In this document: positions 43,254 to 52,958 of the stretch, in pieces
Layout: every line of letters begins with the position of its first letter
How positions within the stretch are numbered: position 1 is the first letter of the stretch
Source: Pseudoteredinibacter isoporae_A
GTDB lineage: Bacteria > Pseudomonadota > Gammaproteobacteria > Pseudomonadales > Cellvibrionaceae
DNA: 64,000 bases
Direction: 5' to 3'
NCBI RefSeq assembly: GCF_040372805.1
Contig: NZ_BAABWJ010000010.1
Coordinates: 1 to 64,000, forward strand
Notes under the pieces: model-generated
Databases searched by the model: none
Seen by the model: only the letters and a program-made list of their open reading frames with translations
What the model was told of the DNA's origin: nothing
Translations under genes and position numbers: made by a program

Positions 43254-43821
43254 TATGAATGTTCCTCATTTTTTATCATTGGTTTTACTCACTGAGTAAG
43301 CTTGCGACACAAACTGTGTTTACAGCGAAGTGCTGGTGCAGCAACAGGATGAGTAAATCTTGTTAGATCGAGTAACGTTGCAACGCGTGTGGCCGGGACC
43401 ACATATAAATCTGCGAGGCGGGTTAGGCGGTTTGCGTGCTTTCGCAGAAGGCTCACTATACAAAGGGCCCAGGCATCAAACAATGTTTAGCTAAAAACTA
43501 TTACAAGAAGCTATTTGATAGAAATGATTGTTTTTTTGATGTGTTATTGGCTCAAGGATTTAATTTTGGACCGTACAAATCTTAATCGCTCCTTTGCATT
43601 TGCGTCGCATAAGCCCCCATTTTATGGGTCGAATTGTTCAAAAAGCACACTGGATTGTCAGTTTTATGCAAAGTTCCTATTTAAAGTGCTAATTATTTCA
43701 TTTTTTTACATATTTTCTTGAGGGAGCACCCAATACCTTCGTTTATATCGTGACGGCGGTTTTCTTACCGCCAAATCATAGAAAAAGCATCAAGATAAAA
43801 ATCCATTGAGGGGATGCACAC
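43254..43821. other. Divergent intergenic region, array and large TBDR
   Basis: 568 AT-rich bases with no convincing gene; the 68-codon frame at 43515 has a TTG start, no signal and poor coding character. It should contain the promoters of array gene 5 and of the TBDR. A GGCGGT / ACCGCC hairpin at about 43757-43772 lies in the probable 5' leader of the TBDR mRNA. Confidence 0.55.
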
Positions 43822-46764
43822 ATGAAGAAAACACTGCTTTCATCTGCAGTTAAGAGCGCTATCGGCTTTTCCGCCGCTGCTCTGATTATGCCTGGCGCTG
43901 TGTACGCGCAAGAGTCTGGCGACGCTGCACAAGAGCTTGAAGAGGTAATGGTAACCGGTTCGCGTATTCAAAAAGCGAACTTGGTAAGCTCCAGCCCTGT
44001 TACTCAGATCGGTGCTGAGGACATCCAGGTTGGCGGTATTACCCGTGTGGAAGACTTGTTAAACGACCTGCCTCAGGTAGCTGCGTCTAACAGCTCCGGT
44101 GACGCTAACGGTGCAACCGGTACAGCAACTCTTAACTTGCGTAACTTGGGTACTGTACGTACTTTGGTTTTGGTTAACGGTCGTCGTCTGCCAGCGGGTT
44201 CTCCAGTTGGTGGTGGTACTGGTTCTGACTTGAACCAAATCCCAGCTGCTTTGATTAAGCGTGTTGAAATGCTGACTGGTGGTGCATCTTCTACCTACGG
44301 TTCTGACGCTGTTGCCGGTGTTGCCAACTTCATCATGGTTGACGACTTTGAAGGTGTTGAAGTTAACTATCAGCACAGCTTCTACCAGCACAAGAACGAC
44401 AACGCCTACATGCAGGGCCTGAACGCCGCTAACGGCTTCACCGCTCCTACTGGTAGTGTTTCCGACGGTCACACTGATGATTTCTCTCTGATCATTGGTG
44501 GTAACTTCGACGATGGTAAAGGTAACGTAACTGCTTACGCGACTTACCGTGAAATCGATCCTGTAAGACAGGAAGGTCGTGACTACTCTAACTGTGCATT
44601 GAATAACAGCATTTCCGCTTGTGGCGGTTCATCTACTTTGCCTACCGGTCGTTTCACCGACTTCGGTACTGCACTGCGTGGTGACGGCAACGGTGGTTTC
44701 GTATTGGGCACTGACGGTAACCCTCTGGCGGGTGCTGGTGACAGCTTCGACTTCATTACCCAGGGTAACGACTTTGTAGATCGTAACGGTCTGTTGTACA
44801 ACTACGCACCTGCTAACTTCTACCAGCGCCCAGATGAGCGCTACACAGCTGGTGTTTTCGCCCGTTACGAAGTAAGCGACAAGGCTGAATTCTACGCCGA
44901 ATTGAACTTCATGGACGATCAGACCAATGCTCAGATCGCTCCTTCCGGTGCTTTCTTTGTAACCAGCACTCTGCCATGTGGTAACCCGCTGCTTTCTGAT
45001 CAGCAATTCCAGGCAGTATGTGGTGACAATGGTTTGACTCGTGACCAGACCCAGAACGTATTTATCGGTCGTCGTAACGTTGAAGGTGGTTTCCGTAACC
45101 AGGATATCCGTCACACCTCTTTCCGTGGTGTATTCGGTCTGCGCGGTGACCTGAACGAGACTTGGTCTTACGACATGTACTACTCGTACTCTGAAGTTTC
45201 TTACGAGGGTACTTATAACAACGAATTGTCTACTACCCGCATCGGTCGCGCGTTGGACGCGGTAACTGACGCCAATGGCAACACTGTATGTCGTTCTGTT
45301 GTAGACGGTTCTGATCCTAACTGTGTACCTTGGAATGTTTTCCAAACTGGTGGTGTAACTCAAGCTCAAATCAACTACTTGCAGATTCCTCTGTTTGATC
45401 GCGGTACTACCGATCAGAAAGTTATCTCTGCGTTCGTAGCGGGTGACCTGGGTGATTACGACATTAAGATGCCTGCAGCTGATAACGGCATTCAGGTTGC
45501 GGTTGGTCTGGAATATCGTAAAGATAACCTAGACTACAACCCGGATTTGAACTACCAGAGCGGTGATGGTGCTGGTCAGGGTGGTCCAATCCCAGCTGTT
45601 TCTGGTGGTTTTGAAGTTAAAGAAATCTACGGTGAGGTTTCTATTCCTCTAGTAGAAGGTCGTGAGTTTGCTGAAGAGCTGACTCTGGACTTGGGTTACC
45701 GTTACTCTGACTACTCGACTGATGTAGACACTGACACTTATAAAGTGGCTCTGGGTTGGGCACCAAGTACTGACTTTAAAGTACGTGGTAGCTACCAGAA
45801 AGCGGTTCGTCACGCTAACGTTCGTGAGTTGTTCCGTCCTCAGTCCATTACTCTGTACGATATGGATGCTGACCCATGTGCTGGCGCGACCCCAACTGCA
45901 ACTCTTGAGCAGTGTGCGCGCACTGGTGTAACTGCTGGTCAGTACGGCAGCATCGCCGATTCTCCAGCCGGTCAGTACAACCAGTTGTCTGGTGGTAACC
46001 CTGATCTGAACCCAGAAAGTTCTGAAACTGTTTCTTACGGCTTCATTTGGACTCCTGAGTTCGCTGACGGTCTGACTGTAACTGTTGATTACTACAACAT
46101 CGAAATTACCGATGCGATTGACTCCATCAGCCCAGAAACGACTCTGAATCAGTGTTTGAACACTGGTGACGACCAGTTCTGTAGCCTGGTTAACCGTGGT
46201 GCTGTATCTGGTACGCTTTGGTTGGGTAATGACAACATTGTAGCAACCAACATCAACATCGGTTTCATTGAAACTGAAGGTTTGGACTTCACTTTCGAAT
46301 ACGAATTCGACGTTGCTGATCTGGGTTCTGTAGCTATCATGAACAATGGTAACTTCGTACTGAAATACGATCAGGAAGAGTACCCAGGTGCGGGTATCGA
46401 GAGCTGTGAAGGTACTTGGGGTGGCGCATGTGGTTCCCCAACTCACGATTTCAAGAACAACTTGCGTGTAACCTGGCACACCCCTTGGGATCTGAGCCTG
46501 TCTTCTACTTTCCGTCACACTGCGGAAATTGAAGCTAAGAGTTCTACTCAGTTGGATCTGGGTGCCCGTACTTACTGGGATCTGGGTGCGATCTATCAGC
46601 TGAACGATGCGACTACTTTCCGCGCGGGTGTTCAGAACGTATTGGATCGTGAGCCACCATTTGCTAACGGTGGTCCATCCATCTTTGGTAACGGTAACAC
46701 CTTCCCAGGTACTTACGACGCTCTGGGTCGTTACATCTTCTTGGGTGCAACTATGTCTTTCTAA
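43822..46764 (+). CDS. Large TonB-dependent receptor with strong codon bias
   Basis: 980 residues: signal peptide (MKKTLLSSAVKSAIGFSAAA), TonB box ELEEVMVTGSRI, plug with VEDLLNDLPQVAASNSS and RVEMLTGGASSTYGSDAVAG, and a long barrel ending GATMSF. Codon use is strikingly biased to GGT, CGT, GTT/GTA, AAC and CTG, unlike neighbouring genes, which points to a very abundant outer-membrane protein. Several cysteine pairs are predicted in extracellular loops. It diverges from the five-gene RPTGTR array and ends in a strong terminator. The transported ligand cannot be named; similar receptors are common in marine heterotrophs. Confidence 0.94.
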   Translation: MKKTLLSSAVKSAIGFSAAALIMPGAVYAQESGDAAQELEEVMVTGSRIQKANLVSSSPVTQIGAEDIQVGGITRVEDLLNDLPQVAASNSSGDANGATGTATLNLRNLGTVRTLVLVNGRRLPAGSPVGGGTGSDLNQIPAALIKRVEMLTGGASSTYGSDAVAGVANFIMVDDFEGVEVNYQHSFYQHKNDNAYMQGLNAANGFTAPTGSVSDGHTDDFSLIIGGNFDDGKGNVTAYATYREIDPVRQEGRDYSNCALNNSISACGGSSTLPTGRFTDFGTALRGDGNGGFVLGTDGNPLAGAGDSFDFITQGNDFVDRNGLLYNYAPANFYQRPDERYTAGVFARYEVSDKAEFYAELNFMDDQTNAQIAPSGAFFVTSTLPCGNPLLSDQQFQAVCGDNGLTRDQTQNVFIGRRNVEGGFRNQDIRHTSFRGVFGLRGDLNETWSYDMYYSYSEVSYEGTYNNELSTTRIGRALDAVTDANGNTVCRSVVDGSDPNCVPWNVFQTGGVTQAQINYLQIPLFDRGTTDQKVISAFVAGDLGDYDIKMPAADNGIQVAVGLEYRKDNLDYNPDLNYQSGDGAGQGGPIPAVSGGFEVKEIYGEVSIPLVEGREFAEELTLDLGYRYSDYSTDVDTDTYKVALGWAPSTDFKVRGSYQKAVRHANVRELFRPQSITLYDMDADPCAGATPTATLEQCARTGVTAGQYGSIADSPAGQYNQLSGGNPDLNPESSETVSYGFIWTPEFADGLTVTVDYYNIEITDAIDSISPETTLNQCLNTGDDQFCSLVNRGAVSGTLWLGNDNIVATNINIGFIETEGLDFTFEYEFDVADLGSVAIMNNGNFVLKYDQEEYPGAGIESCEGTWGGACGSPTHDFKNNLRVTWHTPWDLSLSSTFRHTAEIEAKSSTQLDLGARTYWDLGAIYQLNDATTFRAGVQNVLDREPPFANGGPSIFGNGNTFPGTYDALGRYIFLGATMSF

Positions 46765-46787
46765 TCTCTTGATTAGATAGCCTAGTT

Positions 46788-46819
46788 AAAAAGCCGCAAG
46801 CTTGCTTGCGGCTTTTTTT
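46788..46819 (+). terminator. Rho-independent terminator after large TBDR
   Basis: The stem AAAGCCGCAAG / CTTGCGGCTTT around CTTG is followed by a T-run and lies about 25 bases after the stop codon. Confidence 0.92.
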
Positions 46820-46838
46820 ATGGGTGTTAAAAATACTT

Positions 46839-46907
46839 GAGAAGCGAGAAGCGAGAAGCGAGAAGCGAGAAGCGAGAAGCGAGAAGCGAGAAGCGAGAAG
46901 CGAGAAG
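46839..46907. repeat. Heptanucleotide tandem repeat (GAGAAGC)n
   Basis: Nine complete copies of GAGAAGC plus six further bases run without a mismatch, between the TBDR terminator and the next convergent gene. As seven is not a multiple of three and the repeat is intergenic, length changes would not alter a protein. The perfect uniformity suggests recent slippage expansion. Confidence 0.95.
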
Positions 46908-46960
46908 TAAAGGGGGATTTGAAGCGGGCCGCAGGGCGACCCGTTAGAAGTATTGAGGGC

Positions 46961-47437
46961 TTAGCGGATGCGTTTTACTTTCGTGCTCTTGCCTTCGTCA
47001 ACAATAGTTAGGATCTGCAGGCCGAAGAAATTCGTGGTAATCAATACCTCGGGATTGTTCATGTTAACTGTCCAGCGAGTCCCGCCTTTTTGATTGCGTT
47101 GTTCCCACACTTGGCCATTTTCCAAATAGAATTTTGTATTGCCTTTCCAGCCTTTAAATGTACCTTTGATGCGGCTGCGAATTTCCGTTTTGGTTTCTTC
47201 TTGGACCGCTTTAACGTTTTGACGTATCAGGGCAGAGTCCTGAGCGGTGTACTTAATTAGCCAACTATTCAGGGATTCGAGCTCACCGGCGTTAAGTTTG
47301 TTCAGGCCGCTCTTCTGGAATTCTTCTTCATCCATGAGCTTTTTTATGCCAGGGAAATCATTGGCCTGAACCGGGCCAGTCGTTGTGAGCAGCATTGAGC
47401 CTAATAACGTGCTTGTCAGTAAAAGTTTGGAAGTCAT
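46961..47437 (-). CDS. Small secreted protein of unknown function
   Basis: 158 residues with a signal peptide (LLTSTLLGSMLLTTTGPVQA). The mature part has FQKSGLNKLNAGELESLNSW, a pattern I know from uncharacterised proteobacterial periplasmic proteins, then a basic beta-rich C-terminal half (FKGWKGNTKFYLENGQVW). Such proteins often occur as single copies; I know of no function. It lies between two TBDR genes, 78 bases downstream of the STN receptor, and could be the last gene of that unit. Confidence 0.82.
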   Translation of the reverse strand: MTSKLLLTSTLLGSMLLTTTGPVQANDFPGIKKLMDEEEFQKSGLNKLNAGELESLNSWLIKYTAQDSALIRQNVKAVQEETKTEIRSRIKGTFKGWKGNTKFYLENGQVWEQRNQKGGTRWTVNMNNPEVLITTNFFGLQILTIVDEGKSTKVKRIR

Positions 47438-47515
47438 AGGGCGGGTCCGTGAATAGGGTTGTTAGCTTTGGATGCAGGACTTTGTAAAAGGTTTCATTTA
47501 TGTCGCGTTAAGCGC

Positions 47516-50458
47516 TTACATAAAGTGATAGTTAAAGCGAGTGTACCAGTAACGGCCTTTAATATCATAAGTGCGCGCATCGTGATTATCTAGGAAGGCT
47601 GAGTCAAAGAAAGGAGGGCTTTGGTCAAAGACATTGTCGACGCCCAGGCTGAGGCGCATTTTCTTGTTCACATCGTAACTGAGTTGAATGTTCTGATTGA
47701 GCCAGCTTGCGGTTTTGCGAACCGCTTGGCTGAACATTAGGGTTTCTTCGACCGGGCTAACGTAATGAATGTTGTAATTCACTTGCCAGCGTTGTTTTTT
47801 ATAGCGAATACCTGTGCTGACTTTCCACTTGGGGAGGGCGCCATTGCCTTCTGAGGCTTCATCGGCAAATGTGCCAGCCAGGTTTTCGGTGCGTTGATCA
47901 GGGCTACTTTGTTCTCTGTAGCGGTAAATGTGTGCGGCATTCAGGGACACGTCAAAATGTCCGCCGAGCAATGGCAGGTTTTTATAGTGCACTTGGATAT
48001 CCAGGCCGCCAATGTTGCGTCGCCCGATATTAAGGTTGGGTGCGATCACCTGGCGTATATTACCGGCCTCGTCTCTTGTTATCAGCTCTTCGAAACGCCC
48101 AAATTCCGCATTCTGGTTGATAACAAACTGCGCACTGGCATCAACGACGTTGCGTTGGCTGATGTCAAAGTAATCAACGCTCAGGTAAAAATTACCAAAC
48201 CCAGAAGGGGTCCAAACGAAGCCCAGTGTGCTGGTGTCGGCCAGTTCGGCTTTCAAGTCGGTATTACCGGCGTTCAACGTTAAAAACTGGTTCAGGCTGG
48301 GGTCGGACTGCTGCGTGCAGCCGGGCAGTGTGCCGACATTGGCCATATTGGCGCAGGGGTCGTTAAGTGTCAGAAAAGAGGCAGTTTCACCGGCGTGAAG
48401 TTCTTTCAGGCTGGGGGCGCGAAAGCCTTCCGCGTAACTTGCTCGAATCAGCAGGTTGCTGATGGGGCGATAGCGAATGCCGGCTTTCGGGGAAGTGTTT
48501 TTGCCGAAATCACTAAATGAAGAATGGCGTACAGCAAATTCAACATCCAGCATATTAAGCCAGGGACGCGGTTTGGCCAGTGGAACAAAGAGTTCAAAAA
48601 AAGCTTCCTTAACCTGGCGTTGACCGAGAGTGTTGCCGAGAACGCCGCCACCAACAAAAAAACTGTTGTTTTGTTCTGATAGAAACTTGGTTTTCTCGGT
48701 GCGATAGACAATGCCGCCAAGTGCCTGACTGGCGCCCGCCGGTGTGATGGCGATGTCGCTGCTCACGGTGGCTGAAAACTCATTGAGCTCGCTGAAGCCG
48801 GAGGCTCGTGATTGAGTGCTGATAAATGCCAGCTGCTCTGGGGTAATTTGTCCGGAAAATAAGTCCAGAGGGACGCAGTTATTGATGTCTAGGCTTTGGC
48901 ATTGTTCGCTGGGTCCCAGCGCGCGTTGCAATCGTCTGCCGTCGAAAATTCCAGTGAGTATTTCGCTGGATTCGCTGCGGCTCCAGTTCCATTGGGTGGA
49001 CCATTCGAGGCCATTCCAGTTGCCATCCAGTTGGATATTGCTGCGATAGCTTTTGGAGTCGTCGTCCTGCAGGCGGGGGCCGGCTTCCAGAACGCGGTAC
49101 CGAGCGTCGTGAATGTCTTCGCCAAATGGATTAAAGACATTGTCTTGTGAAATGACTATGTCTTCTTGGCTGAATGCCGTGAAGATAGGGGTGGAGGCCA
49201 GGGTCGCTTGGGCCTGGCTGTGGGTATAAGCCAGGTCGATGCCCAGTTCGACGCGCTCATGCAGTTGCCAGTTGATAAATCCATAGGCGGCATCTTGCGA
49301 AGACTCGGACACAGCCGAGGTTTGTTCGGCAAAATTGTACAGGTCTTCGGAGGTTGCGGGCCGGAAGCCGCCGTTGCCGTCAAAAGTTAAGACCTCATTG
49401 TTGGCCAGGGTAAATCGCCCGCCGGGAACGCCACTCGAGCGATTATCGGTTCCGCCAAATGGTCGCCCATCAGCACTGGCCGATAACGCTCTATCGCGAC
49501 TGAATATAGGGTCTCGTTGTTGATGAGAGAGAATCAGTAGCGCATTGCCGTGATCAAAATCTTTACCAAGGCTCAAGTTGCTGTTGAGGCTGTTCAAATC
49601 ACCCCGGCTGCTCTGGCCGTAATACTGATTAAAGTTGGCGCCGTTGTACTCTTTTTTGAGGTTGATATTCACCACCCCGGCGATGGCGTCGGAGCCGTAC
49701 ACGGCTGAGCCGCCACCTTTAAGAATTTCAATACGTTCGATGCTGTCTGTCGAGATGCTGTTGAGGTCGACGGCGTCCCCGGCAAAACCACTATTGGCGA
49801 TGCGGTGTCCGTTGATCAGTACCAGGGTATTGCTGGCTGGCAAGCCTCGCAAGGTAACGGTTGCTGTGCCGTCACCACCGTTACCAATGGATGTCGATGT
49901 TGAATTCCCGGATACCGCAGGCATGAATTTCAAGAGGTCGCCCACCGACTGAACACCGAGATCGGCAATTTGTGGTGCCGAGATGATATCGACCGGCGCG
50001 CTTCCTGATAAGTCGTGACGCTTGAGACGGCTGCCGGTAAGTGGTCGGCCAATGACGGAAATCTCTTCCATTGACCCATATCGAAAGGGAGCTTCCTGGG
50101 GGTTTTGCGTGCCCTTGCTCGCTTCTAGACGGATAACTTTCGGGTTGAGTGCTCGGTACTCGATACCGCTGCCCTGTAGGAGGGTTTTCAGAGCTTGTTC
50201 GAGTTGATAGTCCCCTTTAACGGCCGGGGCCTGTTTGCCGTTTAGTAGTTGTGTCGGGAAGATAATACTGATGTTTTGGCTTTTGCCGAGGTATATCAAG
50301 CTCCTGGCCAAATCCTGAGCAGGCAAATCCAGCTGAACGTTGAACTCCACCGCGTTACTGGCGTCGCTTGGCGAGTCCTTTGCCCATGCGCCTATGGGTT
50401 GGCTTGCAGCCAGGCAGGCAGCAAAAATAGCCGGCCATTGCGATGAATATTTGTGCAA
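47516..50458 (-). CDS. STN-containing TonB-dependent transducer/receptor
   Basis: 980 residues. After the signal peptide an STN domain (about 40-115: VQLDLPAQDLARSLIYLGK, then LEQALKTLLQGSGIEYRAL) marks it as a signal-transducing receptor that speaks to an anti-sigma factor. The plug (SVGDLLKFMPAVSGNSTS, RIEILKGGGSAVYGSDAIAG) and barrel ending YTRFNYHFM follow. It lies downstream of the FecR and sigma factor genes on the same strand, completing a FecI-FecR-FecA-type surface-signalling system. Binding of the unknown ligand would free the sigma factor to transcribe this gene. Confidence 0.94.
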   Translation of the reverse strand: MHKYSSQWPAIFAACLAASQPIGAWAKDSPSDASNAVEFNVQLDLPAQDLARSLIYLGKSQNISIIFPTQLLNGKQAPAVKGDYQLEQALKTLLQGSGIEYRALNPKVIRLEASKGTQNPQEAPFRYGSMEEISVIGRPLTGSRLKRHDLSGSAPVDIISAPQIADLGVQSVGDLLKFMPAVSGNSTSTSIGNGGDGTATVTLRGLPASNTLVLINGHRIANSGFAGDAVDLNSISTDSIERIEILKGGGSAVYGSDAIAGVVNINLKKEYNGANFNQYYGQSSRGDLNSLNSNLSLGKDFDHGNALLILSHQQRDPIFSRDRALSASADGRPFGGTDNRSSGVPGGRFTLANNEVLTFDGNGGFRPATSEDLYNFAEQTSAVSESSQDAAYGFINWQLHERVELGIDLAYTHSQAQATLASTPIFTAFSQEDIVISQDNVFNPFGEDIHDARYRVLEAGPRLQDDDSKSYRSNIQLDGNWNGLEWSTQWNWSRSESSEILTGIFDGRRLQRALGPSEQCQSLDINNCVPLDLFSGQITPEQLAFISTQSRASGFSELNEFSATVSSDIAITPAGASQALGGIVYRTEKTKFLSEQNNSFFVGGGVLGNTLGQRQVKEAFFELFVPLAKPRPWLNMLDVEFAVRHSSFSDFGKNTSPKAGIRYRPISNLLIRASYAEGFRAPSLKELHAGETASFLTLNDPCANMANVGTLPGCTQQSDPSLNQFLTLNAGNTDLKAELADTSTLGFVWTPSGFGNFYLSVDYFDISQRNVVDASAQFVINQNAEFGRFEELITRDEAGNIRQVIAPNLNIGRRNIGGLDIQVHYKNLPLLGGHFDVSLNAAHIYRYREQSSPDQRTENLAGTFADEASEGNGALPKWKVSTGIRYKKQRWQVNYNIHYVSPVEETLMFSQAVRKTASWLNQNIQLSYDVNKKMRLSLGVDNVFDQSPPFFDSAFLDNHDARTYDIKGRYWYTRFNYHFM

Positions 50459-50636
50459 AATCAGGTGCTCTTTAATTCAGCTATTATTGCGCCTTGGGCT
50501 CATGGCTCCGTGCAATGGTACTAGGGCGCGCTGCTATTTTGTATACAAAAGTACAAACAAGATCACATTTATAACTGAATTAAAGTCATAGCTCAAATTT
50601 GGCGTGTATCAGCGCTTATTGAGGGGATGGGTGGCG

Positions 50637-51623
50637 CTATTTGATAAATAGGCGAGTCTTGCCGTTTTCAGTCAATTCCTGCTGAATGGCAAATGTTTCG
50701 ATAAGGGCCGCCAGTGTGGTATCGGGTTCTTCCAAACTGAAAGTACCTGAAACCAGGGAATATCGGAGGCTTTCATCACTGGTATCAACCGGTTCAATCA
50801 GGTAGCGGTTGAGCTCCTCGAGGGCCTGCTGCAGTTTGGTTTCCTGAAATACCAGTGTCTTATTGCGCCAGTTGACCGTTTGGCTGTTTTGCTTGGGCAT
50901 GACTAAGCCAAGGCCGGTACGTTTGAAGACGTTAACCTGTTGGCCTTCGCTCACGAGAGCTTTGCTGCCGGCAATCTGCTCATGACCAGTTTTTTCTGAA
51001 ACCCGGATGCGACCTTCAGTTACCACGATGTGGCTGCTGTCGTCTTTTTTATGAATGTTGAATTCGGTGCCGATCACGTTGACTTCGGCGTCACCCAGGT
51101 CGACGCTCAAGGGGCGCTCGTTGTCACTGTTGATATCAAAGTACGCCTCACCTTGATGCAGGCTGATTTCGCGAGAATCATCATCAAAGTACACATCCAG
51201 CTTTGAATTGGTGTTCAGTTCGATGCTGGAGCCGTCTGGAAGCTCAATTTCTGCGAATTCACCGCGAGCAGTGCTAAAGCTGTTTTCATACACATTGCCG
51301 GGGTTGGCTTGCCAGAATATGACCGCGGCCGCCATCAGAACTGTCGCGGCGGCGGCACCAAGGTACTGCCAGCTGAAAGCATTGGTGGTTTGTTTGGTTT
51401 GGCGTTCAACGGGGTTGCTGGCAAAGGCGCTCGCCTGCCAAGTGTCGAGAACTTGATCAAATGCTTCGGCATGTTGAGGATCTGTTTCCAGCCAATCAGA
51501 GAATCTCTGTTTGTCGGACAGGGCACAGCGGTCAGAGCGTAATCTGACTATCCAGTAAGCGGCTTGATCAAGCAGCTTTGGGTCTAAGGCGCTGTTTATG
51601 GCGCCACTGTGCTCGGGGGTCAC
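50637..51623 (-). CDS. FecR-family anti-sigma/sigma regulator
   Basis: About 328 residues from a GTG at 51623 that has AAGGAA close upstream; a GTG at 51641 is the alternative. Order: DUF4880-type cytoplasmic N-terminus (AAYWIVRLRSD, FSDWLETDPQHAEAFDQV) that binds the sigma factor, one membrane helix (about 90-110), a periplasmic FecR domain (ARGEFAEIELPDGSSIELN, VIGTEFNIHK) and a C-terminal STN-contacting domain. It links the receptor at 47516 to the sigma factor at 51893. A gap of about 250 bases separates it from the sigma gene, so a separate promoter is possible. Confidence 0.93.
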   Translation of the reverse strand: MTPEHSGAINSALDPKLLDQAAYWIVRLRSDRCALSDKQRFSDWLETDPQHAEAFDQVLDTWQASAFASNPVERQTKQTTNAFSWQYLGAAAATVLMAAAVIFWQANPGNVYENSFSTARGEFAEIELPDGSSIELNTNSKLDVYFDDDSREISLHQGEAYFDINSDNERPLSVDLGDAEVNVIGTEFNIHKKDDSSHIVVTEGRIRVSEKTGHEQIAGSKALVSEGQQVNVFKRTGLGLVMPKQNSQTVNWRNKTLVFQETKLQQALEELNRYLIEPVDTSDESLRYSLVSGTFSLEEPDTTLAALIETFAIQQELTENGKTRLFIK

Positions 51624-51892
51624 GGCTATTCCTTGCAACACGAGACTTATATTTTAGGTCGAATGTCGCGTAACTGGTTCTAGTTTTCAAATATCAAGGT
51701 AGAAAAATTGGTAATTTACCGAATGATCAAAATATAATTTGGCATTCGTTTTTTTGTATTCCCAATTGTTCCGGTTTATACATAGCTTAGACGGTTAATA
51801 TGACACTTTCCGCATCATTTAATTCAAAAAATTTTAAATTTCGCGGTGAGTCGGATTAACGGCGGGATTAACGGTAGAAATGGGGGCAGATT

Positions 51893-52459
51893 TCAGTGTT
51901 TGAGGGCCTGATGGCACTGTCGAAGGGCGAGTAAAATGTATTTTTCGACCGAACTGACCGATACCCCCATTTCTTTGGCAATATCGCTATATGCCAGCCC
52001 TTTGCTGCGGTGAAGCAGGAAAGCCTGACGGGCCTTAAAGGGGAGGTCGGAGATGGTTTCTTCAATTTGAACCAGTTCTTCTTTGGCGGAAAGGAGCCTT
52101 TCGGGGGTCGCCTGGTCGACATAGTTGCCGGAGGATTCTTCGATTTCAGGGGCAGTAGGAGTTTCGCTTTGCAAATAGCCTCGGTGGAGCTTGGCTCGTC
52201 GCAGCTGATCAATGGCCAAATTGGAGGCGGTTTGATAAAGATAGGCGCGAGGGTTGTCCAGCTGGTCCAGATTCTCCAGCTTTTGAATGCGCAAGAAAGC
52301 ACCCTGAGCAATATCTTCAGCGTCTTCTTGGTTGCGGGTTTTACGGGCAAGAAATCGAACCAAGCCCGGGGCATGTTCGTTAAACAACTGCTCAAGAATC
52401 GACTTGTTCTTTTCTGGGCACTTGTTTTCTGAGCTATCGCCGTTGTTGTTGTTACTCAT
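51893..52459 (-). CDS. ECF sigma factor, FecI type
   Basis: 188 residues: region 2 (LFNEHAPGLVRFLARKT then DAEDIAQGAFLRI) and region 4 (LPFKARQAFLLHRSKGLAYS, then IAKEMGVSVSSVEKYI) joined by an acidic linker. It belongs to the FecI/RpoE-like ECF group paired with FecR proteins. It would be held inactive or activated by the FecR protein and drive the STN receptor. AGGGA precedes the ATG. The acidic linker of about 35 residues is somewhat long. Confidence 0.93.
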   Translation of the reverse strand: MSNNNNGDSSENKCPEKNKSILEQLFNEHAPGLVRFLARKTRNQEDAEDIAQGAFLRIQKLENLDQLDNPRAYLYQTASNLAIDQLRRAKLHRGYLQSETPTAPEIEESSGNYVDQATPERLLSAKEELVQIEETISDLPFKARQAFLLHRSKGLAYSDIAKEMGVSVSSVEKYILLALRQCHQALKH

Positions 52460-52958
52460 TAATCCCTAGCAAATATAGGTCTTGACTAATAAGGACTGCC
52501 TAGCGGTGCGCAAGGTCAATCGGTACTTTCTATACTTTTATCTTCCCGCTTGTGGCGGTGCCGGCCTGTTTAATTTTTGCGCTACATGGTAAAAAAGTAC
52601 GCAGTATTATTGTTGGCTTATCGGGCCATCATAGCAAAAGGAAAGCCCAGGCACTACCTGCTGCCGGAAGTTTCCTAATAATAATATCTGTTTTAGCCCC
52701 TCTCCTTTGAGGTGGGTCAAATCCTTCTAAATTGTAGAAACTTACTATAGTTATGAGAGGTATTTGCCATATCGCCACTGACTTTTGGAGGATTTTACTC
52801 AGTCGGGAATTCGCGTGTTACCATTTGGCTTCGCTCGCGATAACAAATATGAGTAAACTCTAATGATTGTGGCCTGCTTCGGCAAGGGCCGCAGGCAAAA
52901 ACTATAAGGGCTATTAATTAGCCAACGTGATTTGTTTGACTAAAACGGAGTGTAATCC
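52460..52958. other. Intergenic region before cytochrome c gene
   Basis: About 499 bases with no convincing gene. A 36-codon frame at about 52753 has no ribosome binding site. A GCCTGC / GCAGGC hairpin at 52872-52896 falls in the probable leader of the cytochrome c gene. Promoters for the sigma factor (minus) and cytochrome c (plus) should be here. Confidence 0.5.

Noticed and set aside
43515..43721. 68-codon frame upstream of the large TBDR
   Set aside because: TTG start, no ribosome binding site, and AT-rich sequence with no recognisable protein character.
44629..46518. Long antisense open frames (246 and 289 codons) within the large TBDR gene
   Set aside because: They arise from the strong codon bias of the receptor gene, have no ribosome binding sites, and their translations are low-complexity T/V/R-rich sequence without domains.
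46839..46907. CRISPR-like array
   Set aside because: Seven-base units are contiguous with no spacers; it is a simple tandem repeat.
52753..52863. 36-codon frame starting MRGICHIATDF before the cytochrome c gene
   Set aside because: No ribosome binding site and no support from composition; more likely leader or intergenic sequence.
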